Shown here in pieces: positions 29,748-38,283 of a stretch of DNA of 64,000 nucleotides (position 1 is the stretch's first letter; each line of letters starts with the position of its first letter). The notes below the pieces were generated by a model. The model was not told the DNA's origin. It made no database searches and saw only the letters and a program-made list of their open reading frames with translations. The translations under genes were made by a program, and so were the position numbers. This DNA comes from Limnohabitans planktonicus II-D5. Its GTDB lineage: Bacteria > Pseudomonadota > Gammaproteobacteria > Burkholderiales > Burkholderiaceae_C. Location: assembly GCF_001270065.2 (NCBI RefSeq), contig NZ_LFYT02000011.1:1-64000 (forward strand). Direction: 5' to 3'.

Positions 29748-30505
29748 ACACCATGATTTTTGACCCCCTCTGGCTGATCACAGGTGCCGCCGCTTTGGGT
29801 GCCGGGGTGCTCAATGCCATCGCCGGTGGCGGAAGTTTTCTGACCTTTCCAGCCCTGGTGTTTGCGGGTGTGCCGCCCCTGGCGGCCAATGCCACCAGCG
29901 CCATGGCCGTGAGCCCCGGCTACCTGGGCAGCACCTTGGGCTTTCGAGCAGAAATTCAGGCCCTTCCCCGCAGCACTGTGCAGCGCGAAGTTGCCGTGGC
30001 CGCCTTAGGTGGCCTGATGGGTGCTGGCTTGTTGCTGGTCACCCCTGCGCGCCTGTTTTCGGGTCTGGTGCCTTGGCTGCTGCTGTTGGCCACACTGCTG
30101 TTTGCAGCAGGCCCATGGCTTGCAAAGCGCAACCAGGGACAGGGTCACCCCGCATGGCGGTTGCCGAGCCTGCTGGGGGTGGCCATTTATGGCGGTTACT
30201 TCAATGGCGGTCTGGGCATCTTGCTCATGGCGCTTTACACCTTGACGGGCGAACAGCGCCTGAACACGGTCAACGCGCTCAAAAACCTCAACTCCTTTGT
30301 GCTGTCGCTGCTGTCGGTGGCTGCCTTTGCGGTGGCGGGGGCCATTGTTTGGCCGCAAGCGGTGTGGATGATGGCGCTGGCCACCCTTGGCGGCTGGGCA
30401 GGTGCGCGCCTGGCCAAACGCCTGCCGGTGCAATGGGTCAGATGGCTGGTGATCGGCACCGGCCTGGTGATGAGCGCGGTGTTTTTCAGCCGCCTGCCCG
30501 CTTGA
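29744..30505 (+). CDS. TauE/SafE-family sulfite/organosulfonate exporter-like membrane protein
   Basis: The 253-residue protein has seven to eight predicted membrane helices and the TauE/SafE/YfcA stretch GVLNAIAGGGSFLTFPALVFAG-like near the N-terminus, repeated in weaker form as YGGYFNGGLGILLMALYTL. The ATG at 29744 overlaps the NUDIX stop by 4 bp; ATG 29753 is also possible. Family members export sulfite, sulfonates or related anions. Its TGA stop lies in TTGATTCGG, a sequence resembling the terminal repeat of the element that begins at 30521. Confidence 0.85.
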   Translation: MNTMIFDPLWLITGAAALGAGVLNAIAGGGSFLTFPALVFAGVPPLAANATSAMAVSPGYLGSTLGFRAEIQALPRSTVQREVAVAALGGLMGAGLLLVTPARLFSGLVPWLLLLATLLFAAGPWLAKRNQGQGHPAWRLPSLLGVAIYGGYFNGGLGILLMALYTLTGEQRLNTVNALKNLNSFVLSLLSVAAFAVAGAIVWPQAVWMMALATLGGWAGARLAKRLPVQWVRWLVIGTGLVMSAVFFSRLPA

Positions 30506-30520
30506 TTCGGCGCCAGACTG

Positions 30521-30684
30521 TTGATCCGCCACGCTGAAGTTTGAAATGTGTGATAGGTGTCATCTCGTAGGTCGGTACTAACAGAGTCCGACATGATGGG
30601 TTTGGGCACAGGCCTCTGTCGGGGTCTTCGACCGCCGACCTACAACATCTTTGAGCATTGAAAACTTCACAGGGCCGAATCAAT
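30521..30684. mobile_element. GTAGGTCGG element, locus 3: complete copy, inverted orientation
   Basis: This 164-bp copy runs from TTGATCCGCCACGCTGAAG to CTTCACAGGGCCGAATCAAT and so is inverted relative to the copy at 25.8 kb. The core is CGTAGGTCGGTACTAACAGA to CGACCGCCGACCTAC. It fills the gap between two convergent genes. Its terminal ATTGA contributes the TGA stop codon (30680-30682) of the ceramidase-like gene. Confidence 0.9.
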
Positions 30685-31567
30685 AGATGGCGTTTCTGGT
30701 GAACGCCTGTTGGCCGGGCATTTTGCCGTAGCCTGCCAGCGACACCGCCAAAGGGATCAGCGCACAGGCAGCAGCCAGGTGTTTGAGCGTGTGCCCGGCA
30801 ATCAGCTGATGGGTCCACAGGAAGATCTGCTCATCTTGCATCTCCACCCACTTGGCCAACACATAAAAGCCCACCAGCGCCAGCCAGGGCGACTTGAAGG
30901 TCCACCGACCAGACCCCTCACGCAGCGACAAAGCCGCATGCGCCACCACCAGCGCCAGGCCGCCAAACTGCAAAACCGCCCAAGGCATGACATGGCCGCC
31001 CCACACAGGCAAAGCAGCAGACACGCCACCGGCCACCATGACACCCAGAGCAAAGCGCGTGGCCCAAACCACTTGCAAGCGATCGGCCGCGGCCCAGCCC
31101 AGCACCCCGGCAAAGGTCACGGCCATGCCCAGGCGGTCCAGCACCAGTGTCGCAGGCACGGGATGCCAGTGGTACACCGTAGACCCCGCCCAGGTCAGCA
31201 CCAGACCCGCAAACGCCAGCATGGCGGGCCTTCTGGCCAGCGACGTGCGGGGCACTGTGAGGTGAATGCGCCAGACGCCCCACGCCCCCACCCACAACAT
31301 CGGCCAATTGCTCAGCACATCCAGGGTGTTGGGAATGCCCCACCAGCTGCGCGCATCGACAAACGGGTGTCCATGGGCATGCAAGTGGGTGTGTCCGTGG
31401 GCGTTCAAGGACACGCCCAGCGAGGCCAGCCACTGCGGGTCGATGAACAGGCTCAAGCACCACAGCATCGCCCAAAGCATGAGCACCTTGATCCCGACAC
31501 CAACGGCGGCATCGTCAGACGCCGCCGGCCAGACTGTTGAAGTTGTTGAAAAAGTAAAAAAAGACAT
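30680..31567 (-). CDS. Alkaline-ceramidase-like (CREST superfamily) membrane protein
   Basis: The 295-residue protein has about seven to eight membrane helices. Its polar motifs match alkaline ceramidases: NTLDVLSNWPML, GSTVYHWHP with nearby LDRLGMAVTFAG, and the C-terminal HQLIAGHTLKHLAAA, which would supply the Asp, Ser and His residues of the zinc site. The first ~70 residues, with HGHTHLHAHGH, are extra and His-rich. Start 31567 has GGAGG 11 bp upstream. Ceramide amide hydrolysis is a family inference; no sphingolipid genes are nearby. It is divergent from the HTH gene. Confidence 0.7.
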   Translation of the reverse strand: MSFFTFSTTSTVWPAASDDAAVGVGIKVLMLWAMLWCLSLFIDPQWLASLGVSLNAHGHTHLHAHGHPFVDARSWWGIPNTLDVLSNWPMLWVGAWGVWRIHLTVPRTSLARRPAMLAFAGLVLTWAGSTVYHWHPVPATLVLDRLGMAVTFAGVLGWAAADRLQVVWATRFALGVMVAGGVSAALPVWGGHVMPWAVLQFGGLALVVAHAALSLREGSGRWTFKSPWLALVGFYVLAKWVEMQDEQIFLWTHQLIAGHTLKHLAAACALIPLAVSLAGYGKMPGQQAFTRNAIY

Positions 31568-31687
31568 CGCAAAGCCTCCAGGCACAACAAACATGTGCGG
31601 AAGTTTCACGGTCGCATGCCCCGAAAGTGGTGATTTATTGATTAAAGTTCAAGGTCCAGGTTCATCCAGTATCAAATTTCAGTACCC

Positions 31688-32419
31688 ATGAGCACCACCG
31701 CCGATTTGGTCAAAGCCATCAAGCAAGAACTCAAAGCCACCGGCATGACCTATGCCGACTTGGCCGTCGCCCTGGGCATGGCCGAGTCCAGCGTCAAGCG
31801 CATGCTGGCCAAGGCGGACATGTCGCTGTCCCGCGTCGATGAGGTCTGCCGGGCCTTGAAGCTGGACTTTGCAGAACTGGCCCGGCGCGTGGCAGATGCG
31901 CAGCCCCTGCTGAGCCAACTGAGCCAAGAGCAAGAGCGGGCCGTGGTGGCCGACAAAAAGCTGATGCTGGTGGCCATTTGCGTGCTCAGCCAGTGGTCCC
32001 TGGAGCAGATCACCGCCTACTACCAGCTCAGCGATGCCGACTGCATCCGCTGCCTGGCGCAGCTGGACCGGATTGGCATCATCGAATTGCGCCCGCTCAA
32101 CCGTTACCGCCTGCAATTGGCCAAAACCTTTCGCTGGCGCCCCCATGGCCCGGTGATGCAGTATTTCCGCGAACACGCTCTGCTGGACTATTTTTCAGGG
32201 GGTTTTGATGCACAAGGCGAAGGGCTCTTGTTGGTGCACGGCACCATCAGCCGGGCCTTGGCGCCGTCTTTTCTGGAACGCCTGCAACGGGTGGCGCAAG
32301 ACTTTGCCATGCAACACCAGTCCGACCAGAAGCTGGCCACCGAACACCGCGAAGGCTACACCCTGCTGCTGGCCATGCGCCGCTGGGAATTTGAAGCTTT
32401 TCATGCGCTGCGGCGCTGA
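31688..32419 (+). CDS. HTH (XRE-type) transcriptional regulator
   Basis: The 243-residue protein has an N-terminal Cro/C1-type helix-turn-helix (about 5-65; TYADLAVALGMAESSVKRML) followed by a ~170-residue region with no recognised ligand domain, including WRPHGPVMQYFREHALLDYF. It is divergent from the ceramidase-like gene across 120 bp and is its likely local regulator. The stop codon lies 11 bp before the repeat array at 32.4 kb. Confidence 0.8.
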   Translation: MSTTADLVKAIKQELKATGMTYADLAVALGMAESSVKRMLAKADMSLSRVDEVCRALKLDFAELARRVADAQPLLSQLSQEQERAVVADKKLMLVAICVLSQWSLEQITAYYQLSDADCIRCLAQLDRIGIIELRPLNRYRLQLAKTFRWRPHGPVMQYFREHALLDYFSGGFDAQGEGLLLVHGTISRALAPSFLERLQRVAQDFAMQHQSDQKLATEHREGYTLLLAMRRWEFEAFHALRR

Positions 32420-32429
32420 ACCATCCGCT

Positions 32430-33260
32430 GTCGGACTCTTCGAGTGCCGACCTACAGTGCAGCTGTTTTTGTAGGTCGGCGGTCGAAGACCCCGACGTTG
32501 GCGTGGTTTGTAGGTCGGCGGTCGAAGACCCCGACGTTGGCGTGCCAGCGGCTCATGCCCAGGCCAGCGGTGTGGGTGATCGGGGAGTTGTCGGACTCTT
32601 CGAGTGCCGACCTACAGTGCAGCTGTTTTTGTAGGTCGGTGGTCGAAGACCCCGACGTTGGCGTGCCAGCGGCTCATGCCCAGCAAGCGGTGTGGGTGAT
32701 CAGGGAGTTGTCGGACTCTTCGAGTGCCGACCTACAGTGCAGCTGTTTTTGTAGGTCGGTGGTGGAAGACCCCGACGTTGGCGTGCCAGCGGCTCGTGCC
32801 CAGGCAAGCGTTGTGGCTGATCGAGGAGATGTCGGACTCTGCGAGTGCCGACCTACAGTGCAGCTGTTTTTGTAGGTCGGTGGTCGAAGACCCCGACGTT
32901 GGCGTGCCAGCGGCTCATGTCCAGGCCAGCGTTGTGGGTGATCAGGGAGTTGTCGGACTCTTCGAGTGCCGACCTACGGTGCAGCTGTTTTTGTAGGTCG
33001 GCGGTCGAAGACCCCGACGTTGGCGTGCCAGCGGCTCATGCCCAGGCAAGCGTTGTGGGTGATCGGGGAGATGTCGGACTCTTCGAGTGCCGACCTACGG
33101 GGATGCATTGGTAGGTCGGTGGTCGAAGACCCCGACGTTGGCGTGGTTTGTAGGTCGGTGGTCGAAGACCCCGACGTTGGCTTGCCAGCGGCTCATGCCC
33201 AGGCAAGCGTTGTGGGTGATCGGGGAGATGTCGGACTCTTCGAGTGCCAACCTACGGAGT
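32430..33260. repeat. GTAGGTCGG repeat locus 4: multi-core tandem array
   Basis: Units of 120-121 bp recur (TCGGACTCTTCGAG at 32431, 32591, 32711, 32832, 32953, 33074 and 33231). Each unit is a core from GTAGGTCGGTGGTCGAAGAC to GAGTGCCGACCTAC with a loop rich in gccagcggctcatgcccagg, plus a 15-bp spacer cagtgcagctgtttttg. Two extra lone left arms (near 32474 and 33110) lengthen the first and last periods. There are no terminal inverted repeats. It separates two convergent genes, and the last copy provides the TAG stop of the FIST gene (33252-33254). Confidence 0.92.
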
Positions 33261-34511
33261 GGTCGGGGGACTCGTGGGTTGGGTGAACACGGTCAATACG
33301 CCGGTGTAACCGTACAGGTGGTGGCGGGCGATTTCGCCTGCGGCGAAAAAGCCGACCAGGGGCACATCGCCCAGTGCGTGGCGGATGATTTGCAGCTCGG
33401 CGCTGGGGCCGCCAAAGTGTGGACCCCCTCGGCCAGTACAGCTCACGTAGACCGCACCTGCGATCCGCTGACCTGGCTGGGGCACCGCCCGAAGGGGGTC
33501 GTCGCTCAATGCATGGATGGCCTCAATCGACAGCATCTCGGGCTCCAGCGCTTCGCGAATTTCTGCGCAAACACGCACCAGATCAGCGCGGGCTGCTTGC
33601 ACATTGCGGCGACAAAACGTCAGGCGCATGCCGGGCTCCAGATGTTCGGCAATCACCAGGCCTTGGCGTGCGGGGTCCAGGCCCACGATGTGGCGCACCC
33701 GCACATCGCTGCCCAGCTGACCTGTGCGCTGCACACCGGCCTGCCCGGCAGGGCTCAGGCCCACCAAGGTGCCGCGCACCACGCTGATGGCCTTTTGTGG
33801 CTCGCTCAAGGAGATTTGCAAATCGCTGAGCATCGTCTCCAGCGCTGGCTCATTGGCCAATTGGAGCGCCACATGCTGGTCGGCCTCGGTGATTTCCCTC
33901 TCGGGCGAGATGGGCTGGCAGCCTTGCGTGACGCGCGACAACCATCCCACTTCGGGCCCGAAGGCCACGCCGCTCAAGCCGCCTTCCAGCACCCCGCCAT
34001 GCGCCGCATCGCCGCCACTGAGCGCAAACTGGACGCTGCGTGTGCGGCTTGAGGTGAGACCGCCAAACAAGTAGCCTTGTTGCGTGCGCTCAGCCATCTC
34101 GACCACCAGCTCGGCCAAGTCAGGGGTGGCCGGGTCGGCATGCACCAGTGCCGCATCGGCGGTCCAGTTGGAAGGCAAAGGCGCTGCGCCGGAAAACACC
34201 CGGTAATGTTCGGGCGGCAGGTCGCACAGCATCACCGCCATGGCCGGTTCGTCAAAGTATTCGGCGTTGTTGACCGCAATGCCCACGCCGGTGGTGCCGG
34301 CCCAATCGCTCACCTGCGGCAGTTCTTCGCGCAGATGCGCCAAAAGCGCCTGGGCCTGGGTGGCGTAGTGGTCGGTGATGTAGAGCAGCGCCAGCCGGGG
34401 CTGGCTGGCGAAATCGGGCAGACTCATTTGCGCCCGCAATTGGGCCAGCACCAAGCCTGCGGCCATGCGCCACTGGGGGTGTGTGGCATGGCCAAAGGGA
34501 AACAGTTTCAT
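33252..34511 (-). CDS. FIST N/FIST C sensory domain protein
   Basis: This 419-residue soluble protein has the FIST_N plus FIST_C arrangement: GGLTSSRTRSVQFAL near 150-165 in FIST_N, and GDVPLVGFFAAGEIARHHLYG near the C-terminus typical of FIST_C. FIST domains are proposed to bind small ligands such as amino acids in signal transduction. There is no attached output domain. Its start overlaps the PhaM-like gene stop by 4 bp. The last residues (PTSPPTTP) and the stop codon come from the adjoining repeat. Confidence 0.85.
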   Translation of the reverse strand: MKLFPFGHATHPQWRMAAGLVLAQLRAQMSLPDFASQPRLALLYITDHYATQAQALLAHLREELPQVSDWAGTTGVGIAVNNAEYFDEPAMAVMLCDLPPEHYRVFSGAAPLPSNWTADAALVHADPATPDLAELVVEMAERTQQGYLFGGLTSSRTRSVQFALSGGDAAHGGVLEGGLSGVAFGPEVGWLSRVTQGCQPISPEREITEADQHVALQLANEPALETMLSDLQISLSEPQKAISVVRGTLVGLSPAGQAGVQRTGQLGSDVRVRHIVGLDPARQGLVIAEHLEPGMRLTFCRRNVQAARADLVRVCAEIREALEPEMLSIEAIHALSDDPLRAVPQPGQRIAGAVYVSCTGRGGPHFGGPSAELQIIRHALGDVPLVGFFAAGEIARHHLYGYTGVLTVFTQPTSPPTTP

Positions 34512-35335
34512 GTGGTGACAGACCGAGCAGGGGCGACTTTGCGTGGTGCCTTTTTGGAAGATATGGCTGAAGCGGCCGATTTGGCTGTGGCGTTGCTTTT
34601 GACCGACTTTGACGCAGGGCTTTTAACCGGTGCTGGTTTGACCTCTTGTGCGGGAGCCTTCTTGGCTTTGCCAGAGGCCTTGCGTTTTGGCTTGGCCACA
34701 TCCGGTTTCATCGCCTCGGCCGCCACATCTTTCAGGGCCGTGCTGGCGATGGCTTGAAACTGCTGCGTCAATGCATTCCACCACTGCATGGGGTCAACGG
34801 CAGACTGCGCCGCCGTGTTGGCCGCTGGTTCCTGCTCGGGGGGGCCATTGCTGGTGGCCTCCTTGGCAGAGGTTTGCGCCGCTTGTGGTGCAGCATGTGC
34901 CGCCATATCCGAAGCAGGTTGAGGGGCGGGCTTGGGCGTAAACAGCGAAGTTTTGGGCGCAGAAGCTGCCTCGGGCGCTGCCGCATCGCGGGTGGGTGAA
35001 AGGTTCGAGGGTGGCTTGGCCGTGAACGCTTTGGCCAGATCGGCCATGTTGACGTTCATGCTTTGCAGCGTGGACAAGGTCATCTTTTGCACCTCCATCG
35101 CCTGGATCGAGGCCTTGAGCGCCGTGGCGTTCTGGTCCAGCCAGAACTGCACCGCCTTGAGCTCCTGGATGCGTTTGTCAATCTCTTCCACGCTCAATGT
35201 GGGTGCCACCCAACTGGCCATGCCAGGCATGGCACCGGTCGCAGGCTGGGCCTGTGCTGCAGATTGTGTGAGGTTTTTCAAAAAATCAAATCCCGGTACA
35301 AATGAACCAAAACCGAATGCATGGGGGTCACTCAT
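34508..35335 (-). CDS. PhaM-like polyhydroxyalkanoate granule protein
   Basis: The 275-residue protein has the PhaM N-terminal domain (FGFGSFVPGFDFLKNLTQSA, APTLSVEEIDKRIQELKAVQ and a helix to ~105). A long Ala/Pro-rich linker and a Lys/Ala/Pro-rich C-terminal tail follow, reminiscent of histone H1-like DNA-binding tails. PhaM links PHA granules to the nucleoid and activates the synthase in Ralstonia. Start 35335 is preceded by AAGGAA. It shares a 4-bp overlap with the FIST gene downstream. Confidence 0.8.
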   Translation of the reverse strand: MSDPHAFGFGSFVPGFDFLKNLTQSAAQAQPATGAMPGMASWVAPTLSVEEIDKRIQELKAVQFWLDQNATALKASIQAMEVQKMTLSTLQSMNVNMADLAKAFTAKPPSNLSPTRDAAAPEAASAPKTSLFTPKPAPQPASDMAAHAAPQAAQTSAKEATSNGPPEQEPAANTAAQSAVDPMQWWNALTQQFQAIASTALKDVAAEAMKPDVAKPKRKASGKAKKAPAQEVKPAPVKSPASKSVKSNATAKSAASAISSKKAPRKVAPARSVTT

Positions 35336-35704
35336 GGGTGTTCCTTGGAGAAATTCCGAATTCAACGAATTCATCGAATCGAGCTTACTCCAAAAAGCTT
35401 ACCCCAATCCCTGCAAACCCCAAGTCAAGCAGCGCCCACAGCGCAGACCCATCAGGCTCGTATCTGCTGGTGCCTGCGCCAAGTCATCTGGCCCTCCATC
35501 ATAGCCACGGGCAGGTCCCTGAATTCAACGCTTGAGTGAGTTTGGGTTTGTCTTTGTCTTCGAGGCTGAGCGCAGTTGCGACACCGTTGCCCATGCCGGG
35601 CATACCCCAGCCCGCGGAGAAAAGCTGGGCGCATGTCATGCACATACAGGCTGGCGCGTATCGGAGGCTTGTCTTGCCAGGTCTTGTCGACCCGGCAGAA
35701 CGCT
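35336..35704. other. Intergenic stretch without a confident gene
   Basis: These 369 bp lie between the thioredoxin-like gene stop and the PhaM-like gene start. Only short overlapping frames on the minus strand are open; one includes ACMCMTCAQLFSAGWGMPGM and no recognisable domain, and none has a clear ribosome site. No terminator with a T-run was seen. A small Cys/Met-rich peptide cannot be ruled out. Confidence 0.4.
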
Positions 35705-36244
35705 TCATGCCGGCGACAACCAGCGTTTGAGCATGGCGGGCGCAGGTGGCCCGATCACCTTTTGGGTTTGGCCTTTGGCGTCCACCAGCACCACATAAGG
35801 CGTCACGTTGGGCCAAGCCGGATCGACCGCTTGGCGAATGGCGGGCTCGAAGCCGTCAAAGGCGTACATCTGCGTCATGCCCTTGAAGTGGGTGGCGTGG
35901 CGCAGTGCCTGCTGACCGGCCACATCCATCATGACGGCGTTCAGTTCGACATGTCTTTCGGGTTTGTCTTTGCGCTGTTGCACCGCTTTGTGCAGCACTG
36001 CAAACGCAGCAGGGCAGGTGCTGCAATACGAGGTGGTGAACAAATAAGCCGCAGGGCGTGGGCCGTGTTGCAAGGCATGCGCCCAGGTTTTCTCGTCGAA
36101 AGGCAGTACCGTGCGCTGGGCGGCTGGCTTGGCTTGTCCCTGTGGGTGTGCGTGGTGGTGTGCTTGCGCCCAAACCGCCGAGGCACTCAGGGACAGCACG
36201 ACAGTGCAGATGGCGCGTGCCGTGGTTTTAAAAACGGAGTTCAT
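35705..36244 (-). CDS. Exported thioredoxin-like protein (CSTC motif)
   Basis: The 179-residue protein has a signal peptide (cleavage near AVWA|QAHH, residue 26) and a His-rich mature N-terminus (HHHAHPQGQ). It has a thioredoxin-like fold with the redox motif C74-S-T-C77 in LFTTSYCSTCPAA. The later PAWPNVTPYVVLVDAKGQ contains the conserved cis-Pro-type segment. It should act in the periplasm. Its start overlaps the end of the BNR gene by 17 bp, so the two proteins are probably made together. Confidence 0.8.
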   Translation of the reverse strand: MNSVFKTTARAICTVVLSLSASAVWAQAHHHAHPQGQAKPAAQRTVLPFDEKTWAHALQHGPRPAAYLFTTSYCSTCPAAFAVLHKAVQQRKDKPERHVELNAVMMDVAGQQALRHATHFKGMTQMYAFDGFEPAIRQAVDPAWPNVTPYVVLVDAKGQTQKVIGPPAPAMLKRWLSPA

Positions 36245-37463
36245 GGACTTGCGTCTCCTGTGTGTTGCGCCAAACCACCACCATGCGTGGGCCACTTTGG
36301 GCCAAGCGAGGGTGATCGTTGTAGCCCGTGGCTTGGCCCAAGGTTTTGAGGGTGAAATGTTGCCCGCCATCGGTGGATAGCCAGGCTTTGAGCGTTGTCA
36401 GAGCGCCTTCGCTGCTGCGCCAAACCACGGCAACGGTGGGGCCATGGGCCAGCACATCGGCATGCTCAGCACGCGGATCGGGCAGCACGCGCAGGGTCTC
36501 GGGCAAGGGCTCGCCCTGGGCATTCAGCCGGGCATAGCGCACGGCGGCCTGGTCTTGCCCAGCCACTTTGCGGATGCCAAACCAGACAGTGTGGTAACCC
36601 GAAGTTCCTGCGTGGAGTGCCAAACCGGGGCCGTGGTGCGGGCAGGCGTTGATCTGCCAGTCGTCAAGCGTGCTGCGGGTGATGCGATTAGCCGGGGCAC
36701 CGACGCTGGCAAAAGCATGGTCGCGGATGCTGCCCTCAAACACATGCCGCCAGGTGGCTTGCAACTGGCCTTGCGGGTTGCGGGCCAGGCCAATGCGGCA
36801 GCACTCACACGAGTGGTCGGCCAGCTTGGTGTCGGGGCCAAAGGTCTGGCCGCCGTCTTTGGACTCGTTGCGGTAAATCGCAGCGCCTGCATATTTTTGC
36901 GCTGAGCCTTTGGGCGGCTGGTCGCGCTTGTCCACCCACAGCGTGTGCAGCACACCCTGCGCGTCAAAGGCCACCGAATCAAATCGGTGGGTGATTTCCT
37001 GCCGATCCTGGTGCACGGTGAATGGGGCGCTGAACGTTTGCCCGCCATCGCTGCTGCGCAGCATGCGGATGAAGCCGGTGTAAGGCTTGGCCAGCGGCAT
37101 GGTGTAGCTGATCACCGCCCAGCCTTGGGGGCCAAATACTATTTTGGGGCGGCTTTCGCCATCGGCCGCAATAGGGTCGGCTCCGGTGTTCAGGATGCGT
37201 GCTTCGCTCCACTGCAAAGCAGCGCCCAAAGGTGTGCTTTGCACAAAGAGTTGCGCTTGTGCATTCAAGCCGACCACCCACAAACGGCCATCAGGCGCAA
37301 TGGCTGCGCCTGTGGCCAGTTGCGGGCGCTGGTGGCGGTGCTGTGAAGTCGCAGCAGGTTTGCTGGATTCCTTGGCAGCCTCTTGCGCCCCAGCCTGCGG
37401 CACCACACACAGCCAAGCCATCGCCAGGCCCAACACGACACACCAACGGTTCAAAAATTTCAT
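36228..37463 (-). CDS. Exported BNR/sialidase-like beta-propeller with a CECC motif
   Basis: The 411-residue protein has a signal peptide (cleavage near AGA|QEAA, residue 26) and Asp-box repeats SSDGGQTF (137-144), SKDGGQTF (201-208) and STDGGQHF (about 365), marking a six-bladed sialidase-like propeller. A compact cysteine cluster DHSCECCRIGL (217-227) suggests metal or redox function rather than sialic acid cleavage. The start at 37463 has AGAGAAG upstream. The frame stays open another 770 bp into the 165-bp repeat array, but that part is repeat DNA. Co-translated with the thioredoxin-like gene. Confidence 0.78.
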   Translation of the reverse strand: MKFLNRWCVVLGLAMAWLCVVPQAGAQEAAKESSKPAATSQHRHQRPQLATGAAIAPDGRLWVVGLNAQAQLFVQSTPLGAALQWSEARILNTGADPIAADGESRPKIVFGPQGWAVISYTMPLAKPYTGFIRMLRSSDGGQTFSAPFTVHQDRQEITHRFDSVAFDAQGVLHTLWVDKRDQPPKGSAQKYAGAAIYRNESKDGGQTFGPDTKLADHSCECCRIGLARNPQGQLQATWRHVFEGSIRDHAFASVGAPANRITRSTLDDWQINACPHHGPGLALHAGTSGYHTVWFGIRKVAGQDQAAVRYARLNAQGEPLPETLRVLPDPRAEHADVLAHGPTVAVVWRSSEGALTTLKAWLSTDGGQHFTLKTLGQATGYNDHPRLAQSGPRMVVVWRNTQETQVHELRF

Positions 37464-37495
37464 GGACTTCTCTTCCAAAGGGGGGAAATTGAATG

Positions 37496-38255
37496 ATCGA
37501 TTCGGCCTTGTTAAGTTTTCAATGCGCAAAGATGTTGTAGGTCGGCGGTCGAAGACTCCGACAGGGGCCTGTGCCCAAACCCACCATGTCGGACTCTGCG
37601 AGTACCGACCTACAAGATGACATGTCTCACTCATTTCAAACTTCAGCGTGCCAGATCCATATGGATTCGACCCCGTGAAGTTTGCAATGCGCAACGATGT
37701 TGTAGGTCGGCGGTCGAAGATTACGGCAGGGGCCTGTGCCCAAACCCACCATGTCGGACTCTGCGAGTACCGACCTACAAGATGACATGTCTCACGCATT
37801 TCAAACTTCAGCGTGCCGGCTCCATATGGATTCGGCCCCGTGAAGTTTTCAATGCGCAAAGATGTTGTAGGTCGGCGGTCGAAGACTCCGACAGGGGCCT
37901 GTGCCCAAAACCACCATGTCGGACTCTGCGAGTACCGACCTACCAGATGACATGTCTCACTCATTTCAAACTTCAGCGTGACGGCTCCATATGGATTCGG
38001 CCCCGTGAAGTTTGCAATGCGCAAAGATGTTGTAGGTCGGCGGTCGAAGACTCCGACAGGGGTCTGTGCCCAAACCCACCATGTCGGACTCTGCGAGTAC
38101 CGACCTGCGCGATGACATGTCGCAAAGATGTCGTAGGTCGGCGGTCGAAGACCCCGACATGGGGCCTGTGCCCCAACCCACCATGTCGGACTCTGCCAGT
38201 GCCAACCTACGAGAGGCCATTTCTCTGATTTCAAACTTCAGCGCACCGGATCAAT
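37496..38255. mobile_element. GTAGGTCGG element, locus 5: head-to-tail array of 165-bp units
   Basis: Core starts at 37537, 37702, 37867 and 38032 give an exact 165-bp period, and a fifth, truncated unit starts at 38133. Each full unit has both termini, so junctions read gctccatatggattcggcc, where right and left ends abut as a palindrome. Inner termini end in TCCAT while the final outer end is GGATCAAT. The unit length is divisible by three, which keeps a minus-strand frame open through the array. Confidence 0.92.
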
Positions 38256-38283
38256 CATGCCGACCGACGGGCGCAACCGTTTT

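Noticed and set aside
32430..33260. CRISPR-like array
   Set aside because: The intervals between the repeated arms are themselves repeated, and arms form hairpin pairs of 105 bp; there are no unique spacers and no cas genes.
36228..38234. A 668-residue sialidase-like protein with N-terminal repeats
   Set aside because: The extra 257 residues are translated from the 165-bp repeat array. A signal peptide and ribosome site at 37463 mark the real start.
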